DNA of 64,000 nucleotides from assembly GCF_000379125.1 (NCBI RefSeq), contig NZ_KB900626.1, forward strand, positions 711,433 to 775,432. The letters run 5' to 3'. A program made the translations under genes and the position numbers. The notes under the pieces were generated by a model. That model was not told where the DNA came from. It saw only the letters and a program-made list of their open reading frames with translations, and ran no database searches. This document shows, one piece after another, positions 59,796 to 64,000 of the stretch. Position 1 is the stretch's first letter, and the number at the start of each line of letters is the position of its first letter. Source of the stretch: Methylosinus sp. LW4. GTDB taxonomy: Bacteria > Pseudomonadota > Alphaproteobacteria > Rhizobiales > Beijerinckiaceae.

Positions 59796-60797
59796 ATGTC
59801 CGCCACCTATGACCTCCTCGGAATCGGCAACGCCATCGTCGACACTCTGGCGCGCACGGAAGACGATCAGCTGGTGGCCGCCGGCCTCCACAAGGGCGCG
59901 ATGCAGCTCGTCGACGAGGCGCGCGCCGCCGAAATCTACGCCGCAATGGGGCCGACGACGGTGATGTCCGGCGGCTCGGCGGCCAATACTCTGGTGGGCG
60001 CGGCGAGCTTTGGCCTCAGCGCGGCCTTCATCGGCAAGGTGAAGGACGACGACGCCGGGCGCGAGTTCGCCCATGACATTCGCAAGGCCGGCGTCGCCTT
60101 CGACACGCCCGTCGCCGCCGACGGCGCCGCAACCGCGCGCTGCCTCATTCTGGTGACGCCGGACGGCCAGCGCACCATGAACACTTTCCTCGGCGCCTGC
60201 CAGGCTCTGGGGCCGGCGGATGTCGACGAGGCGCTCGTGCGCTCCGCCAAGATTCTCTATCTCGAAGGCTATCTCTGGGATCCGCCGGCCGCCAAGGAGG
60301 CCTTTCTGAAGGCCGCCAAGGCCGCCCGCGCCGCCGGCAATCGCGTCGCGCTCTCGCTCTCGGACGCGTTCTGCGTCGATCGCTATCGCGGCGAGTTCCT
60401 CGGGCTGGTGCGCGAGGGCCTCGTCGATATTCTCTTCGCCAATGAGAGCGAATTGCATTCGCTCTATGAGACGGCGGATTTCGCGACCGCGGCCAAGGCG
60501 CTCGGCGCCGAGGCCAATCTGCTCGGCGTGGTCACGCGCTCGGAGAAGGGCGTCGTCGTCGTCGAGGGAAGCAAATGCGTCGCCGTCCCCGCCTATCCGG
60601 TGGAGGAGGTCGTGGACACGACCGGGGCCGGCGATCTCTTCGCGGCGGGCTTCCTGGCCGGCCTCGCGCGCGGCGCTCTCTATGAGGGCGCGGCCTCGCT
60701 GGGCGCGCTGGCGGCGGCGGAGGTGATCTCCCATGTCGGCGCCCGGCCGCAGAAGGACCTGCTCCAGCTGGCCCGCGACCACGGCCTGCTCGCCTGA
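59796..60797 (+). CDS. PfkB-family sugar/adenosine kinase
   Basis: A 333-residue protein from ATG 59796 with AGGTG upstream. PfkB hallmarks: [16 protein letters not shown] (residues 4-19), the [16 protein letters not shown] di-glycine hinge (about 57-72), [10 protein letters not shown], and the C-terminal [22 protein letters not shown] (about 272-293) with the catalytic Asp and anion hole. The protein is most similar to the adenosine kinase group of alphaproteobacteria ([36 protein letters not shown]). It would phosphorylate adenosine or a related nucleoside or sugar with ATP. It is divergent from prk and upstream of ubiE. Confidence 0.9.
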   Translation: MSATYDLLGIGNAIVDTLARTEDDQLVAAGLHKGAMQLVDEARAAEIYAAMGPTTVMSGGSAANTLVGAASFGLSAAFIGKVKDDDAGREFAHDIRKAGVAFDTPVAADGAATARCLILVTPDGQRTMNTFLGACQALGPADVDEALVRSAKILYLEGYLWDPPAAKEAFLKAAKAARAAGNRVALSLSDAFCVDRYRGEFLGLVREGLVDILFANESELHSLYETADFATAAKALGAEANLLGVVTRSEKGVVVVEGSKCVAVPAYPVEEVVDTTGAGDLFAAGFLAGLARGALYEGAASLGALAAAEVISHVGARPQKDLLQLARDHGLLA

Positions 60798-60957
60798 GAC
60801 GTCGGCGCTTCCGCCTCTCGCTCGCCGGGGAGGCCGGGCGCCGCCTCTCATGCCCTGCGCCCGCCCTTCTCGAAGCGGGATGGTTTTCGCCCCCAGCCAT
60901 AGCCATAGGCGCAAAGGCGCGTTATATCGCCCCGAACGCCACCGGACGCGAGAGATT

Positions 60958-61719
60958 ATGACCTCTGAGCACGAGACCTCGACCCATTTCGGTTTCTCCG
61001 AAGTCGGATTGGACGAAAAGCAAGGCCTCGTGGACGATGTTTTCCACAAGGTGGCGCGCCGCTACGACATTATGAACGATCTGATGTCCGGCGGAATGCA
61101 CAGGCTGTGGAAGGATGTCTTCGCCGCCAAGGTGCGGCCCGCCCGCCGCGGCCCTTTCCGCCATTTGGACGTCGCCGGCGGCACCGGCGACATAGCCTTC
61201 CGCATCGCCAAGGCGGCGGGGCCGGAGGCGGAGATCGTCGTGCTCGACATCAACGGCGACATGCTGGACGTCGGCCGCGACCGCGCCCAGGAGCGCGGCC
61301 TCTCCGACAAGCTGGAATTCGTGCAGGCCAACGCCGAATCCCTGCCTTTCCCGGACGCGCATTTCGACGCCTACACGATCGCCTTCGGCATTCGCAACGT
61401 GCCGCGGATCGAGGTCGCGCTGGCCGAGGCGCATCGCGTGCTGAAGCCGGGCGGGCGCTTCCTGTGCCTCGAATTCTCGCAGGTCGCGATTCCGGGCCTC
61501 GACAAGATCTACGAGGCCTATTCCTTCAATGTGATCCCGGCGATCGGCAAGCTCGTCGCCGGCGACGGCGAGCCCTATCGCTATCTCGTCGAGTCCATTC
61601 AGCGCTTCCCCCGCGCGGACGAGTTCGAGCGGATGATCCGTCGCGCCGGCTTCCGCCGCACGGGCTTCGAGCGGCTGACCGGCGGCGTGGTGGCGATCCA
61701 TTCCGGCTGGAAGCTCTGA
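60958..61719 (+). CDS. ubiE: Demethylmenaquinone/2-methoxy-6-polyprenyl-1,4-benzoquinol methyltransferase UbiE
   Basis: A 253-residue AdoMet-dependent methyltransferase from ATG 60958. [22 protein letters not shown] (about residues 31-52) and [22 protein letters not shown] (AdoMet motif I, about 67-88) are UbiE signatures, followed by [54 protein letters not shown]. It carries out the C-methylation step of ubiquinone (and menaquinone, if made) synthesis at the inner face of the membrane. ubiB follows 36 bp downstream in the same direction, the usual alphaproteobacterial pair. Confidence 0.96.
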   Translation: MTSEHETSTHFGFSEVGLDEKQGLVDDVFHKVARRYDIMNDLMSGGMHRLWKDVFAAKVRPARRGPFRHLDVAGGTGDIAFRIAKAAGPEAEIVVLDINGDMLDVGRDRAQERGLSDKLEFVQANAESLPFPDAHFDAYTIAFGIRNVPRIEVALAEAHRVLKPGGRFLCLEFSQVAIPGLDKIYEAYSFNVIPAIGKLVAGDGEPYRYLVESIQRFPRADEFERMIRRAGFRRTGFERLTGGVVAIHSGWKL

Positions 61720-61755
61720 TCTTTCCATAAACGAAAACACGAACGGCGGCTCTTC

Positions 61756-63324
61756 GTGCTCATCGGCTTCGGGCATTTCTTCCGACTGGCGCGCGCCGGC
61801 TCGATTCTGGCGCGCGAAGGCGTGTTCAAGAGCGTCGATCCGGCTGTTCTGCCCGTCCCGGCGCAATTTCTGCTGCGCTTCGGCAATCTTTTGGCGAAGC
61901 CCGGCAGCAGCGCCGGCGGCGCGCCGCAGGCGCTGGTGCGCGCCTTCGCGCAGATCGGCCCCTCCTATGTGAAGCTCGGCCAGTTTCTGGCGACGCGCCC
62001 GGATGTGGTCGGCGGCGAGATCGCCGACGCGCTGACCGCGTTGCAGGACCGCATGGAGCCCTTCGGCCGCAAGGCCGCGGTCGAGATCATCGAAAAAGCC
62101 TTCGGCAAGCCGGTCGACGAGATTTTCCTCTCCTTCGGCGAGCCGGTGGCCGCGGCCTCCATCGCCCAGGTGCATCCGGCCCGCGTCGCCTATGCGGAGG
62201 GCGAGCGCAAGGTGGCGGTGAAGGTGCTGCGGCCGGATGTGGAACGCCATTTCCGCCGCGATCTCGCCGATATGTATATTCTCGCCCGCGCGGCCGAGCG
62301 TTTCTCGGCCGAGGCGCGGCGGCTGCGGGTGATCCAGGTCGTCGACACGCTGGCCCGCTCGGTGAAGCTCGAGACGGACTTTCGCCTGGAGGCGGCGGCG
62401 GCCTCGGAGTTTCGCGACAATGTGGCGGACGACCCCGATATTCGCGCTCCCAGTGTCGATTGGGACCGCACGACGCGCGAGGTGCTGACGCTGGAATGGA
62501 TCGACGGCGCGCCGCTGTCGGACATCGGCCGCGTCGCCGCCATGGGCCATGATCTGAAGGATCTGGGCCGCAAGGTGCTGCAGTCCTTCCTGCGCACGGC
62601 GATGCGGGACGGCTTCTTTCACGCCGACATGCATCAGGGCAATCTCTTCGTCGATCGCAAGGGACGGCTCGTCGCCATCGATTTCGGCATTATGGGCCGG
62701 CTCGGCTTCAAGGAGCGGCGCTTTCTGGCCGAGATTCTATTCGGCTTCATCACCCGCGATTACAAGCGCGTCGCCGAGGTGCATTTCGAGGCGGGCTATG
62801 TGCCGCCCATTCACTCGGTCGAGGAATTCTCGCAGGCCCTGCGCGCCATCGGCGAGCCGCTGCACACGGCGAATGCGCAGGACATTTCCATGGCGCGGCT
62901 GCTCACTCTGCTCTTCGAGGTGACGGCGCTGTTCGACATGCGCACGCGCACCGAGCTGGTGCTGCTGCAAAAGACCATGGTGGTGGCCGAGGGCGTCGCC
63001 CGCTCGCTCGATCCATCGCTGAATATTTGGCGGACGTCCGATCCGGTCGTGCGCAGCTGGATCGAGGATAATCTCGGCCCCAAGGCCAAGCTCGAGGACG
63101 CCGGCCGCGCCGCGATCGAGGTCGCCAAATTCACGACGCGCCTGCCCAAAATCCTCAATGACGCGGAGGCGGCCGTCGAAATGCTGGCCTTTGCGGGCAC
63201 GAAGGGGATTCGACTCTCGGAAGATTCGCTGGAAGGTCTGGCGCGGGCGCGGCGGCGGGCGGATCGCTGGTTCATGTTGGCCGTCGTGCTGACAGCGCTG
63301 CTGGCCATTCACTGGATGAGGTGA
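61756..63324 (+). CDS. ubiB: UbiB, atypical protein-kinase-like ATPase of ubiquinone synthesis
   Basis: A 522-residue protein with GTG at 61756. The ADCK/UbiB core has GPSYVKLGQFLATRPDVVGGEIADALTALQDRMEPF (about residues 71-106; the KxGQ motif), VAAASIAQVHPARVAYAEGERKVAVKVLRP (Ala-rich loop and Lys), TLEWIDGAPLSD, FFHADMHQGNLFVDRKGRLVAIDFGIMGRL (catalytic Asp and DFG). The C-terminal RWFMLAVVLTALLAIHWM is a membrane helix. It supports ubiquinone synthesis, probably by extracting or delivering lipid intermediates using ATP. It pairs with ubiE upstream. Confidence 0.95.
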   Translation: MLIGFGHFFRLARAGSILAREGVFKSVDPAVLPVPAQFLLRFGNLLAKPGSSAGGAPQALVRAFAQIGPSYVKLGQFLATRPDVVGGEIADALTALQDRMEPFGRKAAVEIIEKAFGKPVDEIFLSFGEPVAAASIAQVHPARVAYAEGERKVAVKVLRPDVERHFRRDLADMYILARAAERFSAEARRLRVIQVVDTLARSVKLETDFRLEAAAASEFRDNVADDPDIRAPSVDWDRTTREVLTLEWIDGAPLSDIGRVAAMGHDLKDLGRKVLQSFLRTAMRDGFFHADMHQGNLFVDRKGRLVAIDFGIMGRLGFKERRFLAEILFGFITRDYKRVAEVHFEAGYVPPIHSVEEFSQALRAIGEPLHTANAQDISMARLLTLLFEVTALFDMRTRTELVLLQKTMVVAEGVARSLDPSLNIWRTSDPVVRSWIEDNLGPKAKLEDAGRAAIEVAKFTTRLPKILNDAEAAVEMLAFAGTKGIRLSEDSLEGLARARRRADRWFMLAVVLTALLAIHWMR

Positions 63325-63329
63325 GATCG

Positions 63330-64000
63330 ATGATGGCGAGAACCGCTTCGCTCGCGTTCCTGCTCGCTTTCGCGCCCCTCGCCGCCACGGCCGCGACGCC
63401 GGAGGAGGCCTATCTCTCCCTTCGCGACCGCTCGGCCGCCAAGCTGCGCAAGCTGGAGGCGGCCGGCAAAGCCGCCGGAGCGGCCGAGGCGGAGGAGCAG
63501 AAGACGCTCAAAGAGCTCGGCGAGAAGATGGAGGCGATCATCGGCCCCGTCTCCGCGCCCGGCTTTCAGAAAATCGGCAAATACAGCATAGAGACGCTGT
63601 TCGAGGGCGTCGGCGCGGATCAGCTCGACGGCCTTTATTTCAGCGGCGACGACGACAAATCGCAGCTCACCGTCTCGACGCAGGGGCTCGCCGAGGCCTT
63701 TTTGCGCGCCAATCGCAAGAATTGGCTGAAGGGCGAGAAGCCGCCGCAGTCGCTCGGCGAGGCGCTGGCTTCGCCTTACTTCTACACTCTTGCGGTGAGC
63801 CCGGACGCGGGCGTCGAGAAATACGCCGATCTGCCGATCGCCAAGCCCGCCGCGGCGACGCTGGCCGCGGCCATTCTGGACCTTCGCAGCCAGGACGACG
63901 CCGGCGGAACGCTGCCGGACGAGATCATCGTCGCCGTCGCCAGCGAGGGGCGCGTCTATATCGCCTCGACGCCGGCCAAGGCGAAGATCGAATCTGCGCC
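63330..64000 (+). CDS. Secreted protein of unknown function (runs off the window)
   Basis: ATG at 63330, five bases after the ubiB stop; 223 codons are present with no stop before the window ends. A Sec signal peptide is clear (MARTASLAFLLAFAPLAATAAT, cleavage near residue 21). The mature part starts with an Ala/Lys/Glu-rich helix (PEEAYLSLRDRSAAKLRKLEAAGKAAGAAEAEEQKTLKELGEKM) followed by an alpha/beta region (KYSIETLFEGVGADQLDGLYFSGDDDKSQLTVSTQGLAEAFLRAN). No family is recognised. The short gap suggests cotranscription with ubiB. Confidence 0.75.
   Translation, partial: MMARTASLAFLLAFAPLAATAATPEEAYLSLRDRSAAKLRKLEAAGKAAGAAEAEEQKTLKELGEKMEAIIGPVSAPGFQKIGKYSIETLFEGVGADQLDGLYFSGDDDKSQLTVSTQGLAEAFLRANRKNWLKGEKPPQSLGEALASPYFYTLAVSPDAGVEKYADLPIAKPAAATLAAAILDLRSQDDAGGTLPDEIIVAVASEGRVYIASTPAKAKIESA

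Noticed and set aside
1..64000. CRISPR array or cas genes
   Set aside because: No regularly spaced direct repeats and no Cas-like proteins were seen on either strand.

Overview
The window is GC-rich (roughly 65% by eye) bacterial DNA. Gene content (a phosphoribulokinase/transketolase/class II aldolase/ribulose-phosphate epimerase cluster, ubiE-ubiB, an Omp31-type barrel protein) and ATGA/GTGA gene overlaps point to an alphaproteobacterium. A methylotrophic or autotrophic Hyphomicrobiales member (Methylosinus/Methylocystis/Beijerinckiaceae-like) is my best guess; this is inference, since no rRNA or marker gene settles it.

Layout. (1) 1-4355: the end of an IS21-family element, then a 2OG-Fe(II) dioxygenase, a DUF3313-type lipoprotein, an outer-membrane barrel protein and a divergent TetR regulator with a clear palindromic operator. 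(2) 4754-6775: a large DUF6538-type tyrosine recombinase lying next to an 18-bp copy of a tRNA-Gln 3' end (6871-6888). (3) 6889-52737: a genomic island of about 46 kb, closed on the right by a second, paralogous recombinase (50505-52640) and the intact tRNA-Gln(TTG) gene at 52738-52812. The arrangement reads as two islands inserted one after the other into the same tRNA gene. (4) 52892-64000: conserved chromosome with pyk-like, rpe, fba, tkt and prk on the minus strand, and a PfkB-family adenosine kinase, ubiE, ubiB and a secreted protein on the plus strand.

Island cargo, left to right: a five-gene overlapping operon matching the E. coli yehI/L/M/P/Q set (DUF4132, MoxR-type AAA+, DUF5682, VWA, SWIM zinc finger); a decayed aldo/keto reductase; a MobA/MobL-type relaxase with a divergent coiled-coil protein; a small regulon of a linalool dehydratase/isomerase-like membrane protein, a DgkA-family lipid kinase, a membrane protein and a winged-helix regulator, with two matching palindromic operators; a DUF429-like protein; a complete type I restriction-modification locus (XRE regulator, hsdM, hsdS, small ORF, hsdR); a divergent pair of a PD-(D/E)xK-like protein and an FtsH-like AAA+/zinc protease; an AT-rich OLD-family ATPase-TOPRIM nuclease; an IS630 remnant; a 23-residue hydrophobic peptide gene with its own promoter and terminator; an AT-rich orphan; a UvrD-type helicase; an HxlR-controlled redox pair; a calpain-family cysteine protease; a DUF4274 protein; and an orphan with a possible dioxygenase-like C-terminus.

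The mix of restriction, nuclease, protease and NTPase genes, with one relaxase and no other conjugation genes, fits a mobilisable defence-type island. The strongest candidates for undescribed biology are the LDI/DgkA regulon, the nuclease-like/FtsH-like pair, the calpain-like protease and the small peptide gene.
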